Assembly (NCBI GenBank): GCA_028715905.1
Contig: JAQUQV010000005.1
Coordinates: 1 to 61,870 of the forward strand
DNA length: 61,870 nucleotides
From: Kiritimatiellia bacterium
Lineage (GTDB): Bacteria > Verrucomicrobiota > Kiritimatiellia > JAAZAB01
Direction of reading: 5' to 3'
A program made the translations under genes and the position numbers. The notes under the pieces are model-generated. The model ran no database searches. It saw only the letters and a list, made by a program, of their open reading frames with translations, and had not been told where the DNA came from. Shown here one piece after another: positions 50,310 to 60,020 of this stretch (position 1 is the stretch's first letter; each line of letters starts with the position of its first letter).

Positions 50310-52778
50310 TTACCCTTCCCGTATTTCCACCTTTAACTCATCTTTGAGCCGTTTTTTGACGGAATCGTGAAGCCGGTTGGCTTCCATATCCGTCAATGTC
50401 CGCTCCGCTGACTGATAGGTAAGGCTATAGGCCATGCTTTTAAAGCCGGCGCCTATTTCCTTACCCGTATATATATCAAACAGAACGATAGATGTCAATT
50501 CTTTTGGGGCATTTTTTCTGATTGTTTTTATGATGTCGGCGTGCCGCATAAAGAGAGGCGCCCGCAGGGCTATGTCCCTTTTCAGGGATGGATAAACCGG
50601 AAGGGTTTGAACGGCCGGGGTCCGGAAGGCATTTTTCAGGAATGGATTGAGCGCAAATTCCATCAGTCCGACCGGTTCCAGGATGCGCCATTCACGGCGG
50701 ATTTCGTCCTTTAATAGTCCCATGACGCCGCAGGGGACGCCGTCCATGCTGATCAGCATGCCGCGGTCCGGCTTGAGGCAGGCGGCGTAAAAGCCGTCCG
50801 TGATCCTGTTGTTGAATTCATGCAGCGCCAGCCCCGGCGGGGCGCCGTTATTTTCGGCATAAGCCGGACTGGCTTTGCCCAGGAGTTTGCCGCAAAAATT
50901 ATGCAAAATTCCCTTGAGCCATGCGAACACTTCCGCCTCGGTAAGGCCGGGGCGTTTGTGCAGGGCATGCCGTCCCGCGGCGCCCATGATGCCCACGGCG
51001 GTTCTGGTTTCTTCATGGAAACGGCCGGCATCTTTTTTCATAAAAACGCGGGCGATTTCAAAAAAGGCCGCCTCCTCAATCTGCCGCGATCTGTTCCGTC
51101 CGAGCGTTTCGGCCATCTGGGGCAACAACGAATCGCGCAGGAGCGTGTGTTCGGCGTTGACCGGCCGCGGAATGTTTATCCGGTTTGCGGCGGGCGAGGA
51201 ATCAAACATATTGAGCAGTTTTTCGGAGACAAAGCTGTAATTGGCGATTTCCCGCAGGCCGAGCGCGGCGAGCAGCTGGCGGCAGCGGAATTGCGCCCGG
51301 ATGGGCCGGTCATCGGCGCCGGCGGCCAGCTGGCAGCGCGGGGCCGCGCATGGGATTTTGTCCAGTCCGTGGATACGGGCGATTTCCTCAATCAGGTCCG
51401 CCTCGGATTCCAGGTCCGGGCGGAAAGCTTTCACCGCCACGGCGCACTGCGTTTTCTGTTCGTCAACAACCGGGATGTCCAGCGCGTTGAAAATCGCGGT
51501 AATGCGTTCCGGGGGTATCGGCGCGCCCAACAGTCCGGAAACGCGGCTATAACGGCAGATTATTTTTCTTTCGGCCGGCCGGCGGGGGAAACAATCCAGC
51601 ATGCCCTTTGCCGTTTTTGCGCCGGCGATTTGCGCTATGAGCGCGCAGGCCCGCCGGCTGGCAAAATCAGCCAGGCTGGCGTCCACGCCCCGTTCAAACC
51701 GGTAAGATGATTCAGTCGCAAGCCCGAGCCGTTTGGATGAATTCCGGATGAGCGGCGGCCGGAAGCAGGCGCTTTCCAGCAGGACGGCGGTGGTTTCCGG
51801 CCTGATGCCGCTTTTTTTCCCGCCCATGACGCCGGCAATTGCGACCGGGCCGTGTTCATCGGCAATGACCAGAATTTGCGGGTCAAGCTTATACTCAAGG
51901 CCGTCCAGGGCAATGATGGTTTCGCCTTCGCCGGCGCGGCGGACGATGATTTTTCCGCCGGAGAGCGTCTGGAAATCAAAGGCGTGCAGGGGTTGGCCGC
52001 ACTCCAGCAGGACATAGTTGGTAACGTCCACAATATTGTTGATGGCTTTGATTCCGGCCGCCGCCAGCCGGCGGCGCAGCCAGAAGGGGCTTGGGCCAAC
52101 CGCGGCGTTTAGCAGGAGGCGGGCGGTATAACGCGGGCAATCCGCGCTGTCTTTCACCGCAACCGCGATGCTGTTTTGAATCGGTGGGTTTTCCTCCCGC
52201 AAAGCGGCGTCCGGCCATTTTAGTTTCGTTCCGAAGATGGCCGCCACCTCGCGTGCGACGCCGATGAGCCCGAGCAAATCCGGGCGGTTGGGGGTGACTT
52301 CCACGGTCAGCACCTGGTCGGGCGGACCTGAAATTTCAGCCAGCGGTTGGCCGATTTGCGCCTCCGGCGGCAGAATCATGAGGCCGGAATGGTCGTCGGA
52401 AAGCCCCAGTTCGTCCTCGGCGCATAATACACCCTGCGATAATTCGCCCCGGATTTTTACGCTTTTGACGGTTGTGCCGTCGGAAAGGGTCGCGCCGATC
52501 CCGGCCAGGGGAACCTTGTCGCCGGCCTTGCAGTTGCCGGCGCCCGAAACAACGCGGAGAATTTCCGCGCCGTTGTTCACCAGGCAGACGCGCAGGTGGT
52601 TGGCGTGGATATGGGGATCAACGGCGGTGATTTCGCCGACGATGATATTTTCCGGCACACCGCCCCGGGTTTCAATGCCTTCCACCTCAAGACCGGCGGA
52701 AGTCAGGCGCGCGGCCAGAGTTTCGGCGTCGGCCTCAAAGTCAACATAATCTCTCAACCAACTCAGGGGGATTTTCAT
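50310..52778 (-). CDS. pheT: Phenylalanyl-tRNA synthetase beta subunit
   Basis: 822 residues, the full bacterial form. The N-terminus MKIPLSWLRDYVDF, the tRNA-binding OB domain with GEITAVDPHIHANHLRVC, VVSGAGNCKAGDKVPLAGIGA, CAEDELGLSDDHSG, then VTPNRPDLLGLIGVARE, INNIVDVTNYVLLECGQPLHAFD, ESACFRPPLIRNSSKRLGLAT, SSYRFERGVD and the C-terminal anticodon domain (YPSLKRDIALRAP, DIYTGKEIGAGFKSMAYSL). It forms an alpha2beta2 enzyme with PheS. The start overlaps the pheS stop by 4 bp. Confidence 0.97.
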   Translation of the reverse strand: MKIPLSWLRDYVDFEADAETLAARLTSAGLEVEGIETRGGVPENIIVGEITAVDPHIHANHLRVCLVNNGAEILRVVSGAGNCKAGDKVPLAGIGATLSDGTTVKSVKIRGELSQGVLCAEDELGLSDDHSGLMILPPEAQIGQPLAEISGPPDQVLTVEVTPNRPDLLGLIGVAREVAAIFGTKLKWPDAALREENPPIQNSIAVAVKDSADCPRYTARLLLNAAVGPSPFWLRRRLAAAGIKAINNIVDVTNYVLLECGQPLHAFDFQTLSGGKIIVRRAGEGETIIALDGLEYKLDPQILVIADEHGPVAIAGVMGGKKSGIRPETTAVLLESACFRPPLIRNSSKRLGLATESSYRFERGVDASLADFASRRACALIAQIAGAKTAKGMLDCFPRRPAERKIICRYSRVSGLLGAPIPPERITAIFNALDIPVVDEQKTQCAVAVKAFRPDLESEADLIEEIARIHGLDKIPCAAPRCQLAAGADDRPIRAQFRCRQLLAALGLREIANYSFVSEKLLNMFDSSPAANRINIPRPVNAEHTLLRDSLLPQMAETLGRNRSRQIEEAAFFEIARVFMKKDAGRFHEETRTAVGIMGAAGRHALHKRPGLTEAEVFAWLKGILHNFCGKLLGKASPAYAENNGAPPGLALHEFNNRITDGFYAACLKPDRGMLISMDGVPCGVMGLLKDEIRREWRILEPVGLMEFALNPFLKNAFRTPAVQTLPVYPSLKRDIALRAPLFMRHADIIKTIRKNAPKELTSIVLFDIYTGKEIGAGFKSMAYSLTYQSAERTLTDMEANRLHDSVKKRLKDELKVEIREG

Positions 52779-53797
52779 AGTTCCAATTGGCTCAGGAAGC
52801 GGATATCATTTTCATAGAGCATGCGTATATCGGGAATGCCGAATTTAATCATGGCGATCCGTTCCACGCCCATGCCGAAAGCGTAACCGGTTGTTGTTTC
52901 CGGGTCGTACCCGACCTTTTGAAAAACCTTGGGATTGACCATGCCGGCTCCTGAAATTTCAATCCAGCCGCTCTGTTTGCAGATGCGGCACCCCTTGCCG
53001 CCGCAGAGATGGCATGAGAAATCATATTCAACGCTCGGCTCGGTGAACGGGAAAAAATGCGGCCGGAATCTCACCTTCACGTTCGGTCCCATCATGCGCC
53101 TGGCGAAGTAGGCCAGGTCGCTTTTCAAATCCGCCAGGGAAACGTTCCGGTCAACGTAAAGACCTTCAATCTGGTGGAAATTGGCGCTGTGCGTGGCGTC
53201 GGTCGTGTCGCGGCGGTAACACCGCCCCGGGGCGATGATGCGCACGGGCGGCGGCTGGCGCTCCATCACGCGGATTTGGACCGGGGAAGTCTGGGTGCGG
53301 AGCAGGATTTTCTCGGCCAGCCAGAAGGTGTCCTGCGTGTCGCGCGAAGGATGGTCGGCGGGCATATTGAGCGCGTCAAAGTTATAATACTCGGTTTCAA
53401 TATCGGGGCCGTCGGCAATCGTGAACCCGAGCGATGAAAAAATGTCCGCCGCCTCCATGATGATGGCGGTGATGGGGTGGATGGATCCGACGTTCCGCCA
53501 CTGTCCGGGCAGGGTGGGGTCAAAGGCATCTTTCTGATCCGGGCCTTTTTCCGCCGCCAGTTCGCTCTGTCTGGAACTGAAAAGCGCTTCGCAGGCGCTT
53601 TTGAATTCGTTGGAATATCGGCCCGCGGCGGGGCGATATTCGGGCGGGAGGGTCTTAAGCTCCTTCATTATTTCCGGCAAAAGCCCGCGGCGCCCCAGAT
53701 ATTTTACGCGCGTTTTTTCAAGCTCTTCCGCGTTTTTTGCGTTTTTGAGCTCCTGTTCCGCCGCATTTTTTAATGCAAGTATGTCTTCCGGTTTCAT
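52775..53797 (-). CDS. pheS: Phenylalanyl-tRNA synthetase alpha subunit
   Basis: The ATG at 53797 (MKPEDILALK) is preferred over 53812. The 340-residue protein has an N-terminal coiled coil (ELEKTRVKYLGRRGLLPEIM), motif 1 (HPITAIIMEAADIFSSLGF), motif 2 (RCYRRDTTDATHSANFHQIE) and motif 3 (GMGVERIAMIKFGIPDIR). FFPFTEPSVEYDFSC and GCRICKQSGWIEISGAGMV hold a zinc-like CHLCGGKGCRIC group near the active site. It charges tRNA-Phe with phenylalanine. No T-box leader or leader peptide was recognised. Confidence 0.96.
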   Translation of the reverse strand: MKPEDILALKNAAEQELKNAKNAEELEKTRVKYLGRRGLLPEIMKELKTLPPEYRPAAGRYSNEFKSACEALFSSRQSELAAEKGPDQKDAFDPTLPGQWRNVGSIHPITAIIMEAADIFSSLGFTIADGPDIETEYYNFDALNMPADHPSRDTQDTFWLAEKILLRTQTSPVQIRVMERQPPPVRIIAPGRCYRRDTTDATHSANFHQIEGLYVDRNVSLADLKSDLAYFARRMMGPNVKVRFRPHFFPFTEPSVEYDFSCHLCGGKGCRICKQSGWIEISGAGMVNPKVFQKVGYDPETTTGYAFGMGVERIAMIKFGIPDIRMLYENDIRFLSQLEL

Positions 53798-53987
53798 GGC
53801 AAGTGCAAGCATCGTATACCAAAAAGCCGGCGGGAGGCAACAAAAAATGCCGCGGGTTAAGCGGGCGCGTTCAGGACGCTGTTTGTCCGGCCCGGCGTTT
53901 CACCGGACGGCATGGCGCAAGGCCGGCGGAAGGCGTTTGAAAAACAGAATTATCTCTGCCGGCCCGTCAAAACGGAATCCGGCCGGA

Positions 53988-55412
53988 TTAAATATCGTAG
54001 TAGAGCACGAATTCCCAGGGATGCGGGCGCTGGTCCATGGCCTTGACTTCCTTTTCCATCTTGTAGTTGATCCAGGTTTCAATCACGTCCCGGGTGAACA
54101 CGTCGTTTTGGAGAAGGAAAGAGTTATCCTCTTCCAGCGCCATCAGGGCTTCCCGCAGCGAGCCGGGCGCCTGCGGCACTTTTGACAATTCTTCGGGCGG
54201 CAGGTCGTAAATATCCTTGTCCAGCGGCTCGCCCGGGTCAATTTTATTGATGATGCCGTCAATGGCCGCCATCAGAATCGCGGAAAAGGCGAGATAGGGG
54301 TTGCAGCTCGGGTCCGGACAGCGGAACTCAACCCGCTTTGTTCTGGAGGAGGGCGAATACATCGGGAGGCGGATGGCCGCGCTGCGGTTGCGCCGCGAAT
54401 ACGCCAGATTGACCGGCGCCTCAAAACCCGGGACAAGCCGCTTGTAACTGTTGGTGGTCGGGCTGGTGAAGGCCAGCAGGGCCGGGGCGTGTTTCAGGAT
54501 GCCGCCGATGGCGAACATGGCCATTTCCGACATGCCGGCATAACCTTCTCCGGCAAATAGATTTTTGTCGTTTTTCCACAGCGACAGATGAACGTGCATT
54601 CCGCTGCCGTTGTCGCTGAAGAGCGGTTTCGGCATGAAGGTGGCGGTTTTATTATGTTTCCTGGCCACGTTCTTGATGACGTATTTGTGTTTGAGGGTGT
54701 TGTCGGCCATTTTGACAAGGGGGGCGAAACGCATGTCAATTTCGCACTGGCCGCCGGTGGCCACTTCGTGGTGCTGGGCTTCAATCGGCACGCCGATGTT
54801 TTCCAGGGTGAGCATGATCTCGCTCCTGATATTCTGAAGGCTGTCGGTGGGCGGCACGGGGAAGTAGCCTTCCTTGTAGCGGATTTTGTAGGCCAGGTTG
54901 GGGTTTTCGTCGCGTCCGCTTGTCCATTGTCCTTCGCGCGAATCTATATGGTAATAGCCCTCGTGTTCATTCTGGTCAAAACGCGCGCCGTCAAAAATGA
55001 AGAACTCCGCTTCCGGTCCGAAATAGGCGGTGTCGGCCAGGCCGGTGCGTTTGAGATAATGCTCTGTTTTGCGGGCGATATTGCGCGGGTCGCGGGTATA
55101 ATCCTCGCCGGTTACCGGGTCGCAGATATTGCAGATCATGACCAGTGTTTTGGCGGAGAAAAAGGGGTCAATAAAGGCGGTCTCCGGGTCGGGTTTTACG
55201 AGCATGTCCGATTCGTTAATGGCCCGCCAGCCGCGGATGCTGGAGCCGTCAAAACCGAGGCCTTTTTCAAATGTGTCTTCTTTTATTTCCCTGGCCGGCA
55301 CCGAAAAATGCTGCCAGAGTCCCGGAAAATCCATGAAGCGCAGGTCAACCGCCTCTATTTTTTCCTTTTGGATAAAGTTTACCAGTTCGCGCGGCGTTTT
55401 GATCTCATGCAT
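53988..55412 (-). CDS. glnA: Glutamine synthetase type I
   Basis: 474 residues. [90 protein letters not shown] and the C-terminal [11 protein letters not shown] with [20 protein letters not shown] are the catalytic set. [10 protein letters not shown] (Y402) is the adenylylation site, so the enzyme is of the beta type under GlnE control. It makes glutamine from glutamate, ammonia and ATP. The gene lies 27 bp after serA with a good AAGGAG ribosome site. Confidence 0.97.
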   Translation of the reverse strand: MHEIKTPRELVNFIQKEKIEAVDLRFMDFPGLWQHFSVPAREIKEDTFEKGLGFDGSSIRGWRAINESDMLVKPDPETAFIDPFFSAKTLVMICNICDPVTGEDYTRDPRNIARKTEHYLKRTGLADTAYFGPEAEFFIFDGARFDQNEHEGYYHIDSREGQWTSGRDENPNLAYKIRYKEGYFPVPPTDSLQNIRSEIMLTLENIGVPIEAQHHEVATGGQCEIDMRFAPLVKMADNTLKHKYVIKNVARKHNKTATFMPKPLFSDNGSGMHVHLSLWKNDKNLFAGEGYAGMSEMAMFAIGGILKHAPALLAFTSPTTNSYKRLVPGFEAPVNLAYSRRNRSAAIRLPMYSPSSRTKRVEFRCPDPSCNPYLAFSAILMAAIDGIINKIDPGEPLDKDIYDLPPEELSKVPQAPGSLREALMALEEDNSFLLQNDVFTRDVIETWINYKMEKEVKAMDQRPHPWEFVLYYDI

Positions 55413-55439
55413 TTTTTTTATGATCTCCTTTCCACATCC

Positions 55440-57026
55440 TTACCCGCCGAAATCATAATAATACGAAGCCAGCGCTTTTATGTTTCCGGCAATTTCGCCC
55501 ATCAGTTGTTCCGGCACCGGCTGGTTGACGCGCATGATGACCAGCGATTGGTTGGCCTTCTGGTGGTGCGGGTTGCGCACGTCTTCAATGTTGATGTTGG
55601 CGGCGGCCAGCATGGAGCCGATCTGGCCGAGCACGCCGGGGCGGTCCTCGTAGATGAAGAAAACCGTAGGCCCCTTCGGCTCAAAATAAAGTTTGTCAAA
55701 GTCATTGATCCTGGCGATCATCAGGATGCCCTCGGTTACAGTGCCGCGCACGCTGACCCGGCGCAGGTGGCCGGAATCAAGGCTGGCGGTAAGGTCAATG
55801 GTGATTGAATTTTCAAATCCCTTGCTGGGGTCGGTTTTGCGGTTGTTGACCGCGATCCCCATTTCCTTCAGGTGCTGCAGGGCTTCTTTATAATCGTTCG
55901 GGCGCTCGTCAATCGCGTTGCCGAGCGCGGAAACGATCGGGATCATGAGCCAGTCGCCGAAAGGCTGCAACGAACCGTAAAAGGAAGTCTCAATGGTTTT
56001 CAGCTTGGTATCGGCCCCGACCAGGCGGCGGCAGAGCTTGGTGAGGGTATAGGCCAGTTTGCCGTAAGCCTCGTCCAGGCCCTCGGGCACCTCGCGGTTG
56101 ACGACAAAAGTCGTGATGCCTTCCTCGTCCAGCTCAATCAGTTCTTCGGCGGCCCGGCGGGCGGCGTTGGTGTTGGCTTCAACCGTGCTTGCCCCCAGGT
56201 GCGGCAGCATGATGTCGGCGATGTCCGCCGCGCTTTTCGGGCCTTCCTCGTCCTTTTTGTAGACGTCGTTCAGAAATCTCACTTTCTTTTCGGTTTTGAT
56301 CTTGCGCAGGGCGTCCTCGTCAATGATGCCGGCGCGGGCGCAGTTAACCAGGGTGGCGCCCTCCTTCATCCCGGCCAGGAGGTTGCGGTTGATCATTCCT
56401 TTTGTTTCCTTGTTTTCCGGTATATGCAGGGTGATATAGTCCGCGGCGGAAAACAGACCAGGCAGGTCAACCAGTTCCACCCCGATGGCATCGGCCTTTT
56501 CCTGCGAGATCATGGGGTCAAAACCGAGCAGTCTGACTTCAAAGCCGGCCAGGCGTTTGGCGACCAGTTGGCCGATGTTGCCGAGGCCCACGATGCCGAT
56601 GGTCTTGCCGGTCAGCTCCCGGCCCATGAATTTTTTCTTTTCCCATTTGCCGGCGCGGGCGCTGATGTCGGCGGGAATGATGTGGCGCGCGTCGGCCAGC
56701 ATGAGCGCGATCACTTCTTCGGCCACGGCGTTGGCGTTGGCGCCGGGGGTGTTGAGCACGTCAATTTTTTTCTTGCGCGCATATTTGATGTCAATCGTGT
56801 CGTAACCGCTCCCGGCGCGCACGATCGCTTTCAGGGCCGGCAGTTGATTTATCAGGGCCGGGGTTATTTTCTCGCTGCGCACGATGAGGGCATGGCAGTC
56901 CGGATGCTTACCGGCCAGTTCCGCGATGCCGGTTTTGTCATCCTGAACGACCTGATAACCGCCGTGCTTTTCCAGTATTTCCCGGGCGATGCCTTCCAGT
57001 TTGGTGGGAATTAACACTTTTTTCAT
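55440..57026 (-). CDS. serA: D-3-phosphoglycerate dehydrogenase
   Basis: 528 residues of the long (three-domain) type. LKAIVRAGSGYDTIDIKYAR, NTPGANANAVAEEVIALMLA, GKTIGIVGLGNIGQLVAKRLAG (NAD loop), ADYITLHIPENKETKGMIN, LVNCARAGIIDEDAL and MLPHLGASTVEANTNAA are the catalytic core; an intervening ASB domain follows, then an ACT domain (PTVFFIYEDRPGVLGQIGSM) that in relatives senses serine. It commits 3-phosphoglycerate to serine. AAGGAG lies 11 nt before the ATG, behind a promoter with a perfect -10. Confidence 0.97.
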   Translation of the reverse strand: MKKVLIPTKLEGIAREILEKHGGYQVVQDDKTGIAELAGKHPDCHALIVRSEKITPALINQLPALKAIVRAGSGYDTIDIKYARKKKIDVLNTPGANANAVAEEVIALMLADARHIIPADISARAGKWEKKKFMGRELTGKTIGIVGLGNIGQLVAKRLAGFEVRLLGFDPMISQEKADAIGVELVDLPGLFSAADYITLHIPENKETKGMINRNLLAGMKEGATLVNCARAGIIDEDALRKIKTEKKVRFLNDVYKKDEEGPKSAADIADIMLPHLGASTVEANTNAARRAAEELIELDEEGITTFVVNREVPEGLDEAYGKLAYTLTKLCRRLVGADTKLKTIETSFYGSLQPFGDWLMIPIVSALGNAIDERPNDYKEALQHLKEMGIAVNNRKTDPSKGFENSITIDLTASLDSGHLRRVSVRGTVTEGILMIARINDFDKLYFEPKGPTVFFIYEDRPGVLGQIGSMLAAANINIEDVRNPHHQKANQSLVIMRVNQPVPEQLMGEIAGNIKALASYYYDFGG

Positions 57027-57067
57027 GCAAGCCGGTTCTCCTTATAAGTTGGATGAATAAACCGGAC

Positions 57068-57094
57068 ATTATACAAAGCCGGCGCGGCAAACAA
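57068..57094 (-). promoter_or_regulatory. Promoter of serA-glnA
   Basis: TATAAT (57073-57068, consensus) on the minus strand with TTGTTT (57094-57089) at 15 bp. The leader is about 35 nt and ends in AAGGAG. The -35 spacing is short, so a slightly different -35 could be used. Confidence 0.55.
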
Positions 57095-57128
57095 GTTTTT
57101 TTTAATGCGGCCAAAACGGACGGATTTC

Positions 57129-57157
57129 TTGACATTTATCCGGAAATTATTAAGAAT
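57129..57157 (+). promoter_or_regulatory. Candidate promoter of the larA-like gene
   Basis: TTGACA (57129-57134) and AAGAAT (57152-57157) are 17 bp apart. The -35 is consensus, the -10 has four matches. The start site would be about 15-20 nt before the ATG at 57180. Confidence 0.5.
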
Positions 57158-57179
57158 TGCATTTATTGAGCCAAATATA

Positions 57180-58439
57180 ATGACAACTGTTCTCAAACAT
57201 GGCGGGGCCCGGGATAAAATCACGTCTGCGGAGATAGAGGAATTCCTTAAAAATTTTGCAGAGATTCTTCCCGCCGGAGCCGGTAAAATCCTGCTGATCC
57301 CGCCCGATTTTTCCCGTTTTCACTCGGGCGCCGGGGAAATATCCGTTTCCCTTTACAAATTGCTTTCGGAAAGCGCGGCCATTGACGTCCTGCCCGCGCT
57401 CGGCACGCATCGGCCGATGACCAAGGTTGAAATGGACCGGATGTTTCCGGGCATTCCCCACAAGCAATTCCATGTCCACGACTGGCGCGGGGGGACCCGG
57501 CAGCTCGGTGAAATCCCCGGTGAATTCATTGCCGGTCTGAGCGGCGGAAAAGCGGATTATCCCGTCCGGATTGAGCTGGCGCGGCGGATTACGGACGGCA
57601 AATATGACGCCATTATTTCCATCGGCCAGGTAGTGCCGCACGAGGTCGCGGGCATGGCCGGCGGCAACAAAAATCTGCTGGTCGGTTGCGCCGGGCCGGA
57701 CACGATTAACAAAAGCCATTTCCTGGGCGCGGTCTGCAATATGGAAAAACTCATGGGGCACATTGACAACCCGGTGCGGAAATTCCTGAATGAAGCCGAG
57801 GACCGTTTTTTGGCGGGGCTTCCGCTTTGGTATATTCTTACGGTGCGGGCGAATGACGAGGATGGCGGCATGGCAACCCGGGGAATTTTTGCCTCCGAAG
57901 GCCGCGGATGCTATCTGCCGGCGGCGCAGCTCAGCCGGCAGGTTAATATTTTCAAGGTCAAGCCGTTCAAAAAAGTCGTTGTCTATCTTGATCCCTCGGA
58001 ATTTAAAAGCACCTGGCTGGGCAACAAGGCCATTTACCGGACGCGCATGGCCATTGCCGACGGCGGGGAATTGCTGATTATCGCGCCGGGCTTGGTGGAA
58101 TTCGGCGAGGCGGCGGTGAACGACCGCTTGATCCGCAAGTACGGTTACCGCGGCACCCCGGCTGTCTTGAAGGCGGTGAATGAGAACGAGGATTTGCGCC
58201 GTAATCTGGGCGCCGCCGCCCATTTAATCCACGGTTCAAGCGAAGGACGTTTCAAGATTGTTTACGCCTCGGGTGGCCTTTCCCGGCAGGAAATAGAATC
58301 CGTCGGTTTCCATTACGCCGATTTGCGGGAATGTTTGGAGAAATACAAGCCGGAAAAACTCCGCGACGGCCATTATAAATCGGCGGCCGGCGAATTTTAT
58401 TTCATTTCCAATCCCGCGCTGGGTCTCTGGCAGAAGTAG
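57180..58439 (+). CDS. LarA-like nickel-pincer racemase/epimerase family protein
   Basis: Start at the ATG at 57180 (MTTVLKHGG), since 57105 would begin inside the divergent promoter. The 419-residue protein has ILLIPPDFSRFHSG, LPALGTHRPMTKVEMDRMF, IPHKQFHVHDW, IISIGQVVPHEVAGMAGGNK, NLLVGCAGPDTINKSH, and the C-terminal VVYLDPSEFKSTWLGNKA. The ALGTHRP, PHEVAG and GGNK blocks correspond to LarA sites that bind the nickel-pincer nucleotide (His and Lys). In LarA proper the last block is G-x-K with Arg or Pro. The substrate is likely a 2-hydroxy acid or sugar acid. The cofactor genes larB, larC and larE are not here. Confidence 0.82.
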   Translation: MTTVLKHGGARDKITSAEIEEFLKNFAEILPAGAGKILLIPPDFSRFHSGAGEISVSLYKLLSESAAIDVLPALGTHRPMTKVEMDRMFPGIPHKQFHVHDWRGGTRQLGEIPGEFIAGLSGGKADYPVRIELARRITDGKYDAIISIGQVVPHEVAGMAGGNKNLLVGCAGPDTINKSHFLGAVCNMEKLMGHIDNPVRKFLNEAEDRFLAGLPLWYILTVRANDEDGGMATRGIFASEGRGCYLPAAQLSRQVNIFKVKPFKKVVVYLDPSEFKSTWLGNKAIYRTRMAIADGGELLIIAPGLVEFGEAAVNDRLIRKYGYRGTPAVLKAVNENEDLRRNLGAAAHLIHGSSEGRFKIVYASGGLSRQEIESVGFHYADLRECLEKYKPEKLRDGHYKSAAGEFYFISNPALGLWQK

Positions 58440-58604
58440 CCAATGCGGGAAAACGGCGCGGGAAAGGCCGGATAGTCTCGGCGGACGGCCTGTCTTTACC
58501 GCCGTTTGCGGGGGCTATTTTATTTATTTTTCTTTTTTGTTGCAAAAAGTTGTTTTTTGTGTATAGTTTTGTTAATTAAACGTATAGGAATTTCAATGTT
58601 GTCT

Positions 58605-58680
58605 ATTTTTTGTAGGGGCTTCGCTCGTCGAAGCCCTCTGAAGGGGCGCGACAAGCACGCCCCCTACATGCGAAAAATAA
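58605..58680. repeat. REP-like element with TGTAGGGGC heads
   Basis: Two adjacent hairpins, GGGCTTCG-CTCGT-CGAAGCCC (58616-58636) and GGGGCG...CGCCCC (58643-58663), are closed by outer arms TGTAGGGG (58611-58618) and CCCCTACA (58661-58668). The head sequence matches the element at 46021-46130 except for one base. It fills the space between the larA-like gene and the secreted protein. The rest of 58440-58746 shows no gene; 58550-58600 is AT-rich and could hold the promoter of the secreted-protein gene. Confidence 0.65.
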
Positions 58681-58746
58681 CAGTTGCCGCCTTTTGGCGG
58701 CTTAATTTAATGTAAACGGCAGACTCTGTTGGGACGTTCAAGTGAT

Positions 58747-59589
58747 ATGAATAGGCACATATTTTTCTCAAGATTGGCGCAAACGTTCGGTTTAACGGGG
58801 TTGCCGCGGGCGTGTTTTCTGTTTTTGTTATTGCCGCTGGCAACAACGGTTTTTGCCGATCCCGCTCCGTCCAGCAACAGCCTCCCGTGGTCATGCGACT
58901 TTGAAGACCCGCCCTATGTTAATGGCACCTTTTTAATTGACGGCACAAATGGATGGTATTCCAGCCCCGGCGTTTATGACACTAATTTGCCTCCGCAGAC
59001 TTCGGTTGTTCAAAACGTTCATGTTAACAGCGGGTCCCAGGCGGCCGAGGTGGCCATCGGTGACACGCTGGAAAGCAGGTTTGTCAGCACGAGCGAGCGG
59101 GTTGTCAGGCTGGAAATGTTCGTGCAGCCCCAGTTGTGGACTTCAAGCGTTTATCCCTCTCTGACATCTCCCAACGTGGCTTATCCGGCGGCTCAGTTTC
59201 TGGTCAACAGCAACGGATATTTTGTCGTGGCCAATGGAACAAACTGGAGCGTGGTTACATCAAAAGGCGACGGCACCGCCATCCCGATCACCAACAATTA
59301 TTTCACCAAAATCCAGGTCAACTTGTGTTATCGGAATCATACCTGGAGTCTTAAGGCATGGACCAATGACACCGACCTTGTGGCCATTTCCCCTTACGTT
59401 AATTTTACGAGCAATCTGAATGCTTTTAGCGGTTTCTGCGTTTACGGAGGCACTACCAATTGTTATCTGGATGATCTAATCGTTACCAACATTGATTACA
59501 CCCTTCTGCCCAAAGTCAACGGTGTGCCGAGGGACGACATCAAAAGTATAAACGGCGCTCCGCCCTCCTTGGTCATTAACGGCATATGA
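58747..59589 (+). CDS. Secreted protein with NGV-D-ING C-terminal motif
   Basis: Start at the ATG at 58747 (MNRHIFFSRL). The 280-residue protein has a signal peptide (hydrophobic FLFLLLPLATTVFA, cleavage likely after FADP) and then a beta-rich domain with regular Asn, Gly, Ser and Thr residues and an LYDD-like CYLDDLIVTN close, like concanavalin/LamG-like binding folds. The end reads KVNGVPRDDIKSINGAPPS, a short unit seen at the end of many secreted or surface proteins of Verrucomicrobia-type bacteria. It is probably exported; the ligand is unknown. There is a single ING repeat. No autotransporter or PEP-CTERM signal was found. Confidence 0.72.
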   Translation: MNRHIFFSRLAQTFGLTGLPRACFLFLLLPLATTVFADPAPSSNSLPWSCDFEDPPYVNGTFLIDGTNGWYSSPGVYDTNLPPQTSVVQNVHVNSGSQAAEVAIGDTLESRFVSTSERVVRLEMFVQPQLWTSSVYPSLTSPNVAYPAAQFLVNSNGYFVVANGTNWSVVTSKGDGTAIPITNNYFTKIQVNLCYRNHTWSLKAWTNDTDLVAISPYVNFTSNLNAFSGFCVYGGTTNCYLDDLIVTNIDYTLLPKVNGVPRDDIKSINGAPPSLVINGI

Positions 59590-59676
59590 TCGGGACGCGG
59601 CGGCCCGGTCTTGATTGAGGACCAAATCCTTCCCCCCGCCGATCTGTCATTGCAACATATTCGGTTCCCAGCCCGA

Positions 59677-60020
59677 TTAATCGTCAGCATGGGCGCGTAA
59701 TTGTCTGGGAGAATAACCGGTCACGGAACGGATGAGGCGGGAAAAATATGCGGCATCCAGGTAGCCGCAGTGCGCCATTATTTCAGTTGTTGCCAGATGC
59801 GAATTTTGCAGCAGTGTCAAGGCGTTCTGGACGCGCAGCCGGGCCAGGTAATTGCAGGGAGATGTTCCTAAAGCCCTGCGGAACCGCCGCGACATCACCG
59901 AGCGATTGATGTATAAGGCCGATAGGAAAGGAAATATCGCATGAAGAGGAGAGATCGCGCGCCGGCGCCATCCGGCAATTTGTTCGCGGCCCGGCGGCCG
60001 CTAATAGCACGGAGATGTGT
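59677..60020 (-). pseudogene. AraC-family regulator fragment (C-terminal HTH only)
   Basis: The frame reads LSALYINRSVMSRRFRRALG, TSPCNYLARLRVQNALTLL and CGYLDAAYFSRLIRSVTGYS, the two helix-turn-helix units of AraC regulators ending in PRQL. It is open upstream only to a stop at 60021-60023 and has no ATG before the HTH, so the sensor domain is gone. The first 80 bp of it run antisense to the start of the GH20-like gene. It may still be expressed as a small DNA-binding peptide from an internal GTG (59898), but a remnant is more likely. Confidence 0.7.

Noticed and set aside
53798-53987. Possible T-box or leader peptide before pheST
   Set aside because: No T-box core sequence and no Phe-rich short frame were found in the short gap.
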